Part shown: positions 7,058 to 13,500 of the stretch, piece after piece
Numbering within the stretch: the stretch's first letter is position 1
How the letters are laid out: each line of letters starts with the position of its first letter
The notes under the pieces: model-generated
Seen by the model: the letters and a program-made list of their open reading frames with translations, nothing else
Told to the model about the DNA's origin: nothing
The model's database searches: none
DNA from: JBCBCP01 sp039178165
Lineage (GTDB): Bacteria; Pseudomonadota; Alphaproteobacteria; Rhodobacterales; Rhodobacteraceae
NCBI GenBank assembly: GCA_039178165.1
Contig: JBCDFL010000011.1
Span: forward strand, 1-33,281
DNA: 33,281 bases
Direction: 5' to 3'
Made by a program: the position numbers and the translations under genes

Positions 7058-7798
7058 TCAGCCGATGGTCTGAAACCACGGCACGTTTTCCAGCATCCAC
7101 TGGGCGATGTAGTTGACGGTATTGGTCGCGATCAGCACGCCGAACAGGACCAGCAGCGCGCCCATCAGCCGCTCGATCAGCGGCAGATGGTGGCGAAAGC
7201 GCGCCATGAAGCGCATGAAAGGCCCGATGAACAGGGCCGCGGCGATGAAGGGCAACGTCATGCCCAGCCCGTAGGTGAACAGCAGCGCCGCCCCCTGCCC
7301 CGCACTGCCCTGCGCGCCGGCCATGAACAGGATCGCCGCCAGCACCGGCCCCACGCAGGGCGTCCAACCAAAGGCGAAGGCGAGGCCGATCACGTAGGCG
7401 CCCAGCAGGCCGACATTCGAGGTCTCCCCCGCCTCCGCCCGGAACTGCCGGTAGAGGAGGCTGATCCGCACGATGCCTAGAAAGTGCAGCCCCATCGCGA
7501 TGATGATGGCCGCCGCGATCCAACGCAGGATGTCGAAATACTCCCGGACCATCTGGCCAAACAGGCTCGCCGAGGCGCCCAGACCCATGAAGATGGTGAT
7601 GACCCCCAGCGCGAACATGCAGGCCGCCGCAAAGGCCCGCAGACGCACCGCGCGCGACACCTCCGCCTCCGCACTGATCTGGTTCATCCCCACCCCGGCC
7701 AGATAGGACAGGTAGAACGGCACGATGGGCAGGATGCAGGGCGACAGAAAACTGAGCAGACCGGCCACAAGGGCGCCAAAAAACGACACGTCGAACAT
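7058..7798 (-). CDS. soxV: SoxV, CcdA/DsbD-type membrane thiol-disulfide transporter
   Basis: The protein has 246 residues with about six hydrophobic segments. The two family cysteines are in the classic settings FLSPCILPIVP near the N-terminus and GWTPCVGPVLAA in the middle. Family knowledge: CcdA-like proteins carry reducing equivalents from cytoplasmic thioredoxin to periplasmic partners; SoxV serves SoxW. The ATG at 7798 is preceded by GGGAGGGCC. The gene is divergent from soxS across 82 bases and is the first gene of the leftward sox transcript, with its own promoter candidate at 7838-7865. Confidence 0.92.
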   Translation of the reverse strand: MFDVSFFGALVAGLLSFLSPCILPIVPFYLSYLAGVGMNQISAEAEVSRAVRLRAFAAACMFALGVITIFMGLGASASLFGQMVREYFDILRWIAAAIIIAMGLHFLGIVRISLLYRQFRAEAGETSNVGLLGAYVIGLAFAFGWTPCVGPVLAAILFMAGAQGSAGQGAALLFTYGLGMTLPFIAAALFIGPFMRFMARFRHHLPLIERLMGALLVLFGVLIATNTVNYIAQWMLENVPWFQTIG

Positions 7799-7817
7799 GC
7801 CATGGCCCTCCCTTGCC

Positions 7818-7845
7818 TTGAGACATTCAAAGATTAGATTATGAT
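7818..7845 (+). promoter_or_regulatory. Candidate sigma-70 promoter for soxS-soxR-soxT
   Basis: TTGAGA (7818-7823) and TATGAT (7840-7845) are separated by 16 bases and lie 36-63 bases upstream of the soxS start. The -10 box overlaps that of the opposite promoter for soxV. Match by eye to the consensus only. Confidence 0.55.
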
Positions 7846-7865
7846 CAGCCGTGAAGCTGCGTCAA
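7838..7865 (-). promoter_or_regulatory. Candidate sigma-70 promoter for soxVW
   Basis: On the minus strand TTGACG (7865-7860) and CATAAT (7843-7838) are separated by 16 bases and lie 40-67 bases upstream of the soxV start. Its -10 shares bases with the soxS -10. The intervening AT-rich sequence from 7823 is a plausible SoxR binding place covering both promoters. Confidence 0.55.
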
Positions 7866-7880
7866 TCTGGATGACCCCGC

Positions 7881-8243
7881 ATGAAGCTCATCTCCCTCTG
7901 CCTGGCAGCCCTTCTGCTGGCCCTGCCCGCCCGGGCGGAGACCTATCTGCTGATGGCCGAAGAGGCCGGCTGCTACTGGTGCGGCAAGTGGAACGAAGAG
8001 ATCGCGCATATCTACCCTAAGACCGCGGAGGGCCGCGCCGCGCCCCTGCGCCGCTACGATCTGCACGGCGAGGCGCCCGAGGTGACCTTCGCACGGCGCG
8101 TTCACTACACGCCGACCTTCATCCTAGTTCAGGACGGCGCAGAGGTCGGCCGGCTCGAAGGGTATCCGGGCGAAGACTTCTTCTGGGGCCTGATCGCGCA
8201 GATGCTCACGGCAGCAAATATCCCTTTGGATGAAGCGGGGTAA
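7881..8243 (+). CDS. soxS: SoxS, periplasmic thioredoxin
   Basis: The protein has 120 residues: a signal peptide (MKLISLCLAALLLALPARAE) followed by a small thioredoxin domain with the redox pair CYWC at residues 31-34 and a cis-Pro segment YTPTFIL. Family knowledge: SoxS keeps the SoxY swinging-arm cysteine reduced and active in Paracoccus, and its gene is paired with the repressor gene soxR. Here soxR follows after 6 bases, so the pair is one transcript, divergent from soxVW. The double thioredoxin content (SoxS and SoxW) with one SoxV is as in the Paracoccus cluster. Confidence 0.9.
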   Translation: MKLISLCLAALLLALPARAETYLLMAEEAGCYWCGKWNEEIAHIYPKTAEGRAAPLRRYDLHGEAPEVTFARRVHYTPTFILVQDGAEVGRLEGYPGEDFFWGLIAQMLTAANIPLDEAG

Positions 8244-8249
8244 TCGGAT

Positions 8250-8633
8250 ATGTCCCTCGATGTGACAAGCCAAGTTGACACTCCGGCGGAGCGCGCCTCG
8301 CCCCTTCCGGTCTTCGATGCCAATATGTGCGCCGAGGATATGAAAAAGATGATGCGCAACGCACAGGCCGCATCGAACTTCCTCAAAGCGATCAGCCATG
8401 AGGGGCGGATGATGATCCTGTGCCACCTGGCCTCTGGCGAAAAGTCGGTGACGGAGCTTGAGGATCTGCTGTCCGCACGCCAGGCGGCGGTGTCCCAGCA
8501 GCTGTCCCGCTTGCGCCTCGAAGGGCTCGTCACGCCCCGGCGCGAGGGCAAGACGATTTTCTACAGCTTGACAGATGACCGCCCGCGCCAAATCATGGAA
8601 GTCGTCTACGACCTCTTCTGTCGGGACGACTGA
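8250..8633 (+). CDS. soxR: SoxR, ArsR-family transcriptional repressor
   Basis: The protein has 127 residues with a winged helix-turn-helix: helix region LSARQAAVSQQLSRLRLEGL (about 74-93) followed by the wing RREGKTIFYSL. It has three cysteines: Cys27, Cys58 in MMILCHL and Cys124 in LFCRDD near the end. Family knowledge: the BigR/SqrR/SoxR branch of ArsR proteins senses persulfides through two cysteines placed like Cys58 and Cys124; modification releases DNA and induces sulfur-oxidation genes. Inference: it represses the soxS and soxV promoters and the soxX promoter. It is encoded 6 bases after soxS and 41 bases before the soxT-like transporter gene. Confidence 0.93.
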   Translation: MSLDVTSQVDTPAERASPLPVFDANMCAEDMKKMMRNAQAASNFLKAISHEGRMMILCHLASGEKSVTELEDLLSARQAAVSQQLSRLRLEGLVTPRREGKTIFYSLTDDRPRQIMEVVYDLFCRDD

Positions 8634-8674
8634 CCCCGGGCCTCGCCAGCCCATCACAGGGTCTTGGGAGGCAC

Positions 8675-9727
8675 ATGCTGGATATCATCGGAGAGGCCAA
8701 CACGGCCGCGCTCTTCGGCCTTTTGGGCGGCATCGTCCTCGGCCTCGCCGCGCGTTTGGGCCGGTTCTGCACCCTCGGCGCGATCGAGGATGTGCTCTAC
8801 GGCTCCGACCACAGGCGACTGCGGATGTGGGCGTTGGCCATCGGCACCGCAATCCTCAGCACGCACGGCGCCGTGGCCCTCGGCTGGTTCGACCTGGCCG
8901 AGGCGACTTATATCAACCAGGTCTGGAACCCCGCGGGCACGATCATCGGCGGGCTGATCTTCGGCTACGGTATGGCGATGAGCGGCAATTGCGGCTACGG
9001 CGCCCTTGCGCGCCTGGGCGGCGGCGATCTGAGATCCTTCGTCATTGTCATCGTCATGGGCCTCAGCGCCTATTTCGTCATGTCCGGCCCCCTCGCCCAC
9101 GCCCGCGTCTGGCTGTTCCCGGTTATTGAGGATGCGAGCTCCCCCCAGGGCATCAGCCAAGCCCTTGCCGGCTTTGGTGTGCCCGAGGGGGTAACGGGCC
9201 TCGCCGTCGGCGGCGCGATCATCGCGCTGGGCCTGGGCAGCGCGGCCATGCGCGCCTCGCCCCGGCATATCTTCTGGGGCGTCATCGTGGGCCTGGCCGT
9301 CACCTCCGGCTGGCTGGGCACCTATTGGGTCACCCATACCGGGTTCGAGGCGGAACTCATTGAAAGCCACGCCTTCGTCGCCCCGATCGGCGACACGATC
9401 ATCTACGCCATGACGGCCTCCGGCAACGCGCTGTCCTTCAGCGTCGGCTCGGTCGTCGGGGTCATGCTGGGCGCCGCATTGGGCTCTTTTTCCAACGGCC
9501 ACTTCCGGTGGGAGGCGTGCGAGGACCCGCGCGAGCTACGCCGCCAAATCGGTGGCGCCGCGCTGATGGGCCCCGGCGCGATCCTGGCCGTGGGGTGCAG
9601 CGTCGGCCAGGGCCTGTCCGCCTTTTCTACCCTCGCCTACAGCGCGCCGGTCGCATGCCTCGCTATCTTTGCCGGCGCCTGGCTGGGCCTCAGGCACCTC
9701 ATTGCCGGATTTTCCATCGCCGAATAG
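8675..9727 (+). CDS. soxT: YeeE/YedE-type (SoxT-like) sulfur-compound transporter
   Basis: The protein has 350 residues and is strongly hydrophobic throughout, with the repeated pseudo-symmetric layout of the YeeE/YedE (TsuA) family. Three cysteines sit in conserved-looking settings: Cys32 in GRFCTLGA, Cys106 in SGNCGYG and Cys308 in AVGCSVGQG. Family knowledge: TsuA imports thiosulfate through a relay of pore cysteines; SoxT proteins of this family occur next to soxR and are thought to bring sulfur compounds to the cytoplasm, for assimilation or as the signal for SoxR-type repressors. The gene is 41 bases after soxR, so probably in the soxSR transcript. The family is clear; the name soxT and the substrate are inferred from context. 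Confidence 0.82.
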   Translation: MLDIIGEANTAALFGLLGGIVLGLAARLGRFCTLGAIEDVLYGSDHRRLRMWALAIGTAILSTHGAVALGWFDLAEATYINQVWNPAGTIIGGLIFGYGMAMSGNCGYGALARLGGGDLRSFVIVIVMGLSAYFVMSGPLAHARVWLFPVIEDASSPQGISQALAGFGVPEGVTGLAVGGAIIALGLGSAAMRASPRHIFWGVIVGLAVTSGWLGTYWVTHTGFEAELIESHAFVAPIGDTIIYAMTASGNALSFSVGSVVGVMLGAALGSFSNGHFRWEACEDPRELRRQIGGAALMGPGAILAVGCSVGQGLSAFSTLAYSAPVACLAIFAGAWLGLRHLIAGFSIAE

Positions 9728-9732
9728 CGCCC

Positions 9733-9748
9733 TGGGTGCGCGCACCCA
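9733..9748. other. Palindromic hairpin after the soxT-like gene
   Basis: TGGGTGCGCGCACCCA is a perfect 16-base palindrome 5 bases after the stop of the transporter gene, followed by AAAAAA on the plus strand. On the minus strand the T-run comes before the stem, and on the plus strand there is no T-run after it, so it is not a standard intrinsic terminator in either direction. A second small hairpin (CCCGATT GCC AATCGGG) lies at 9808-9824. Confidence 0.45.
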
Positions 9749-9848
9749 AAAAACGCGGCGCGCCCCTTGGCAGCGCTGCGCGGGCATGGTGTGTTAGCGC
9801 TACACGCCCCGATTGCCAATCGGGCCTTGTCAAATCAGGGAGATAGAT

Positions 9849-11429
9849 ATGACGAAGATGACTGGCCTCATGGCCATGGCCGCGCTGATGTCGACGACAT
9901 CGCTCGCCAGCGCGGAGACGCTGCGCTGGGCCCGCGCCGGCGACGCGCTGACCCTCGACCCCCACGCCCAGAACGAAGGGCCGACGCACACGATCCGCCA
10001 CCAGATGTACGAGCCGCTCATCATCCGTGACGTGACCGGCGCGTTCGAGCCGGCGCTGGCAACCGAATGGGCGCCCAAGGCCGATGACCCGAACGTCTGG
10101 GTCTTCACCCTCCGCCAGGGCGTCAAGTTCCACGGCGGCGAAGACTTCACCGCCGAAGACGTCGTCTTCAGCTTCGAGCGGGCCAAGCAGCCCAATTCGG
10201 ACATGAAAGAGCTGATCGGCTCCATCACCGAATTGCGCGCCGTGGACGAGTTCACAGTCGAGATGGTCACCGATGGGCCGAACCCGATCCTGCCGTCGAA
10301 CCTCACCAACCTTTACATCATGGACAAGGGCTGGACCGAGGCGAACAACACCGTCAACGTCCAAGACTTCGAGGGGGGCGAGATCACCTACGCCACCACC
10401 AACGTGAACGGCACCGGCCCCTACACGCTGACCAGCCGCGAGCCCGACGTGCGCACCGTGATGACCCGGAACGAGGCCTATTGGGGCCGCGATCAGTTCC
10501 CGATGCAGGTGTCCGAGATCGTCTACACCCCGATCCAGAACGCCGCGACCCGCGTGGCCGCGCTGCTGTCGGGTGAGGTGAACTTCCTGCAAGACATGCC
10601 TGTACAGGACCTCCAGCGGGTGGACGCCGCCGATGGCCTGACCGTGAAAAAAGCGCCGCAAAACCGCGTGATCTTTTTCGGCATGAACCAGGGCGCGGAC
10701 GATATCGAGGCGGACAATGTCGATGGCGCCAACCCGCTCGCCGATGCGCGCGTGCGCCAGGCGATGTCGAAGGCCATCAACCGCGACGCCATCCAACAGG
10801 TCGTCATGCGCGGCCAGTCGGAGCCCGCGGGCATGATCGCCCCGCCTTTCGTCAACGGCTGGACGGCCGAGATGGACGGCGAAAGCGTCACCGACATCGA
10901 GGGCGCCAAGGCGCTGATGGCGGAAGCGGGCTACGCTGATGGCTTCTCCATCCGGCTCGATTGCCCGAACGACCGCTACATCAATGACGAGGCGATCTGC
11001 CAAGCGGCTGTTGGCATGCTGGGCCAGATCGGCATCACCGTGAACCTGGACGCGATCCCTAAGGCGCAGCACTTCCCCAAGATCACCGAAGGCGCGACCG
11101 ATTTCTACATGCTGGGCTGGGGCGTTCCGACCTATGACAGCGAGTATGTCTTCAACTTCCTGGTCCACGGCCGCGAAAGCGACATCGGCACCTGGAACGG
11201 CACAGGCTTCGACAACGACGAGATCGACGCGAAAATCAAATCGCTGGCCTCCAACACCGATCTGGACGCCCGCAACGCCGACATCGCCGCCATCTGGCGG
11301 GTGGTGCAGGACGAGGCGCTCTACATCCCGATCCACCACCAGGTCCTGAACTGGGGCATGGCTGACGGCGTCGGCATCGAGGTCGACCCCGAAGACCAGC
11401 CGAAAGTGAAGTACTTCACGATGAACTAG
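9849..11429 (+). CDS. Periplasmic substrate-binding protein of a peptide/opine-type ABC importer (SBP 1)
   Basis: The protein has 526 residues from the ATG at 9849, chosen for AGGGAG upstream and the signal peptide that follows (MTKMTGLMAMAALMSTTSLASAE). The mature protein has the family 5 binding-protein layout: TLRWARAGDALTLDPH at the start, WVFTLRQGVKFHGG, NGTGPYTL, and a CPNDRYINDEAICQA segment in the second lobe. Family knowledge: such proteins capture di/oligopeptides, glutathione or opine-like compounds and deliver them to a DppBC-type permease. The substrate cannot be told from sequence. It is the first gene of the importer block; a stable hairpin follows 8 bases after its stop, a common way to make more binding protein than permease. 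Confidence 0.9.
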   Translation: MTKMTGLMAMAALMSTTSLASAETLRWARAGDALTLDPHAQNEGPTHTIRHQMYEPLIIRDVTGAFEPALATEWAPKADDPNVWVFTLRQGVKFHGGEDFTAEDVVFSFERAKQPNSDMKELIGSITELRAVDEFTVEMVTDGPNPILPSNLTNLYIMDKGWTEANNTVNVQDFEGGEITYATTNVNGTGPYTLTSREPDVRTVMTRNEAYWGRDQFPMQVSEIVYTPIQNAATRVAALLSGEVNFLQDMPVQDLQRVDAADGLTVKKAPQNRVIFFGMNQGADDIEADNVDGANPLADARVRQAMSKAINRDAIQQVVMRGQSEPAGMIAPPFVNGWTAEMDGESVTDIEGAKALMAEAGYADGFSIRLDCPNDRYINDEAICQAAVGMLGQIGITVNLDAIPKAQHFPKITEGATDFYMLGWGVPTYDSEYVFNFLVHGRESDIGTWNGTGFDNDEIDAKIKSLASNTDLDARNADIAAIWRVVQDEALYIPIHHQVLNWGMADGVGIEVDPEDQPKVKYFTMN

Positions 11430-11437
11430 ACATCGCA

Positions 11438-11466
11438 CCCAGGGGAGATACAGTATCTCCCCTGGG
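11438..11466 (+). terminator. Strong hairpin (attenuator-like) after SBP 1
   Basis: CCCAGGGGAGATAC (11438-11451) and GTATCTCCCCTGGG (11453-11466) are perfect complements, giving a long stem with a minimal loop. No T-run follows (next bases AGAAGACAATTG), so complete termination is doubtful. A partial terminator or mRNA 3'-end protector after the binding-protein gene is likely. The right foot of the stem also supplies GGGAG, which is the ribosome site of the next ORF, so folding could hide that site. Confidence 0.6.
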
Positions 11467-11475
11467 AGAAGACAA

Positions 11476-12120
11476 TTGAACAAAAACGATTATACTGAAC
11501 ACTATTCTGAAATTCATCGGGAGACTCATCGAAGGGTATACCCCTGGCTCGCCGGCCCTTTGCTAGCACGTCATTTGACGTTACTCCCCAGCCAGAGTAT
11601 TGATGATGACCCGAGTGGAAAAACACAGCAAACAGCTTTGAAAGCGTTTGAAGCCACTCTTAAGTCTCTTGACCCTTTTCGCAAGAAACTCCAATTTAAT
11701 AGTCCGCCATGGAGTTTTGAAAGGTCAAACTGGGAAAGCATCGGCAAAGCACTTCCCACTCACGTACGTTTAAAGAAACCATATATTGCAAGGGCGGTTC
11801 CCTACGGCTTCATTGATCAAAAGCCAAGTCTCATCGACCCTTCAGCAGTTGATGATGACTTTCAAAACTACGTCAGAATTCTGCAGCGTGGTGATGTCTT
11901 CGGTGAATATTTCACAATTACGCAAATTCTTGAAATTCCGCTTAACCCAAATTTCGCGTTAACCATGGGATTAGTAAAATCCACTGACGAAGAGAAAGAA
12001 CTAAAAAGATATTTAGGCGCAAAAGATGTGGCCTACGAGTGTCCTGATAAGAAAAACGAGGCCGATGCCCCACCCGAGTACGCAGAAATGCTCTACGAAA
12101 CGGTCTGGAAAAAAAATTGA
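11476..12120 (+). CDS. Unrecognised protein, N-terminal half of a probable split gene
   Basis: The protein has 214 residues with a TTG start at 11476, GGGAG 7 bases upstream. No family was recognised. It has no signal peptide or membrane segment, is rich in charged and aromatic residues, and its ending (ECPDKKNEADAPPEYAEMLYETVW) still looks like a folded or linker region rather than a natural C-terminus. Base composition is clearly lower in GC than the flanking transporter genes and codons such as AAA, ATA and TTA are frequent, which suggests acquired DNA. It ends at a run of eight A (12109-12116) where the next ORF continues one frame over. Likely one gene with the next ORF; possible explanations are transcriptional slippage, a disabling indel, or a sequence error. 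Confidence 0.55.
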   Translation: MNKNDYTEHYSEIHRETHRRVYPWLAGPLLARHLTLLPSQSIDDDPSGKTQQTALKAFEATLKSLDPFRKKLQFNSPPWSFERSNWESIGKALPTHVRLKKPYIARAVPYGFIDQKPSLIDPSAVDDDFQNYVRILQRGDVFGEYFTITQILEIPLNPNFALTMGLVKSTDEEKELKRYLGAKDVAYECPDKKNEADAPPEYAEMLYETVWKKN

Positions 12121-13348
12121 CCTGGCGACAGTAGCGGCAAATAAAAATCCTACTTCGAGCGAAAGCGTAGACGATCAATCACCATTCACAAAAAACGGAC
12201 TTCGTATCCACGGCGACTTCCGCTTAGTACTGCCGCACCACCCCAAATTAAACGCATTGAACGGAGAGGATTGCAAACAGAATGGGATTTTTCCAACAGT
12301 CCATCCTGGAAACCCAAAGTTTCCTATAAGCTGGGATGCTGATCGGCAAGTCTCTGAACCAAAAGAACGCCGCCCGCGGTTGGACGACCCGAAGACACTT
12401 GCAGGTGCGATTGCGCCCGATGATGCTGTACTTGACGACAATGAAATACAGAAACTACTAGTCCAGCACTTTGAAATGTGGAGCGACGCCGACCACAAAG
12501 CAGGTAAGAAAGAGATTGTTGCCAGCACTTTTATGCGAGGCAGGGCTCTATACATTTCCTCGGTGGGTTTTGAAGCAGTTGATGCAGACACTGAAAAGCC
12601 GCCGTTACGGTTACTCATGGTATCGCGGGTGAGCGATCCTTGGGAGCTAAGCCGACTTATATTTAGGCTTTTCATGCTTGGAACGCTCCGTTTAATGGCA
12701 GTACGCCAAATGCCGAAACTATACATAGCTGGATTTGAGCTCGACCGGCTAGAACGAGACCTTTTGCAAGTTTTAGAAGGCAACCACGTTCAACGAGGCC
12801 GGACTAGTCGATTTCTCGCGTGGGTTGGCCTCTACGATATTACAAACAGGTATCGTGCACGTTTGGCGCGCATTCAAACCCACGGGTCTGACTTTTCCGA
12901 GTTTGGAAGTGGCGAAGAAAAAACCGCAACCTATCGCAAAAAATTTGGAGCGAAATACAACGGAAGAGACAATTTGGTAGGCGGCCTTCGACTTCGCGTT
13001 CAACGGTCGTCATATTATTCATCTTCATACAAGTCGCGGATGACCGATCTTCACGAAGGTAAGATTGTCGGATATCAGTCTTACGGCGAGTTAATGCGGC
13101 GTAGGCTGTTCGCGAGCTTTAACTTTGTTGCATCGTTGGAAGGTAAAATTGAGTCAGTAAACGTTCTTCTAGATCGTTTGTCGGAACGACTGAGGCTTCG
13201 TAACGCCGTCCGTCTAAACATATTTTTTGTGTTGGTATCGGTTTTGGCTCTGATTGCCGCGTGGGATGACTTTTACACACTCTTCACGAATATTTCTGGT
13301 TCTCAGGGCAAATTGGACGGTCTTGTAGCTGCAACTGAGGCGGGTTAA
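12026..13348 (+). CDS. Unrecognised membrane-anchored protein, C-terminal half of a probable split gene
   Basis: The open frame from the first ATG (12026) gives 440 residues, but the first 28 or so overlap the upstream ORF and look non-native. The convincing part starts at the A-run near 12110 (KKIDLATVAANKNP). No other early Met exists in this frame, which argues for a frameshift from the upstream ORF rather than a separate start. No family was recognised. The long soluble part contains basic and aromatic segments (for example RLARIQTHGSDF, KSRMTDLHEGKIVGYQSYGE). It ends with a helix-rich section (KIESVNVLLDRLSERLRLRN) leading into one hydrophobic segment (LNIFFVLVSVLALIAAW) and a short tail, which is the layout of a C-terminally membrane-anchored protein. 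Codon use and GC are unlike the neighbours. Fused length would be about 623 residues. Confidence 0.5.
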   Translation: MWPTSVLIRKTRPMPHPSTQKCSTKRSGKKIDLATVAANKNPTSSESVDDQSPFTKNGLRIHGDFRLVLPHHPKLNALNGEDCKQNGIFPTVHPGNPKFPISWDADRQVSEPKERRPRLDDPKTLAGAIAPDDAVLDDNEIQKLLVQHFEMWSDADHKAGKKEIVASTFMRGRALYISSVGFEAVDADTEKPPLRLLMVSRVSDPWELSRLIFRLFMLGTLRLMAVRQMPKLYIAGFELDRLERDLLQVLEGNHVQRGRTSRFLAWVGLYDITNRYRARLARIQTHGSDFSEFGSGEEKTATYRKKFGAKYNGRDNLVGGLRLRVQRSSYYSSSYKSRMTDLHEGKIVGYQSYGELMRRRLFASFNFVASLEGKIESVNVLLDRLSERLRLRNAVRLNIFFVLVSVLALIAAWDDFYTLFTNISGSQGKLDGLVAATEAG

Positions 13349-13385
13349 CCTAATGACCCGCCAGCAACAACCCCTGAGTCAGGGG
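13341..13385 (+). terminator. Two hairpins after the unknown ORF pair
   Basis: CGGGT ... ACCCG (13341-13360, overlapping the stop of the ORF) and CCCCTGA G TCAGGGG (13371-13385) follow each other closely. The second is a perfect 7-bp stem but is followed by CAACTTTCG rather than a T-run. The rest of the gap up to the SBP 2 start has no ORF; a TTTTT tract lies further on near 13437. Probably the transcript end of the inserted gene. Confidence 0.4.
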
Positions 13386-13500
13386 CAACTTTCGATGAGG
13401 TCTCGGATGTTGTCAGCGAGCAGTGATGTGCCGAGTTTTTAGGGTCTAGCGTAACACTAAAGCCTGGAGTCTTATGGTTGCAAAAAATAGAGGATACAAA

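Noticed and set aside
9699..11483. Long minus-strand open frame (594 codons) opposite SBP 1
   Set aside because: It mirrors the codon pattern of the plus-strand binding-protein gene, has Val/His/Arg/Asp-rich low-quality sequence, no ribosome site and no recognised domain; a shadow of high-GC coding DNA.
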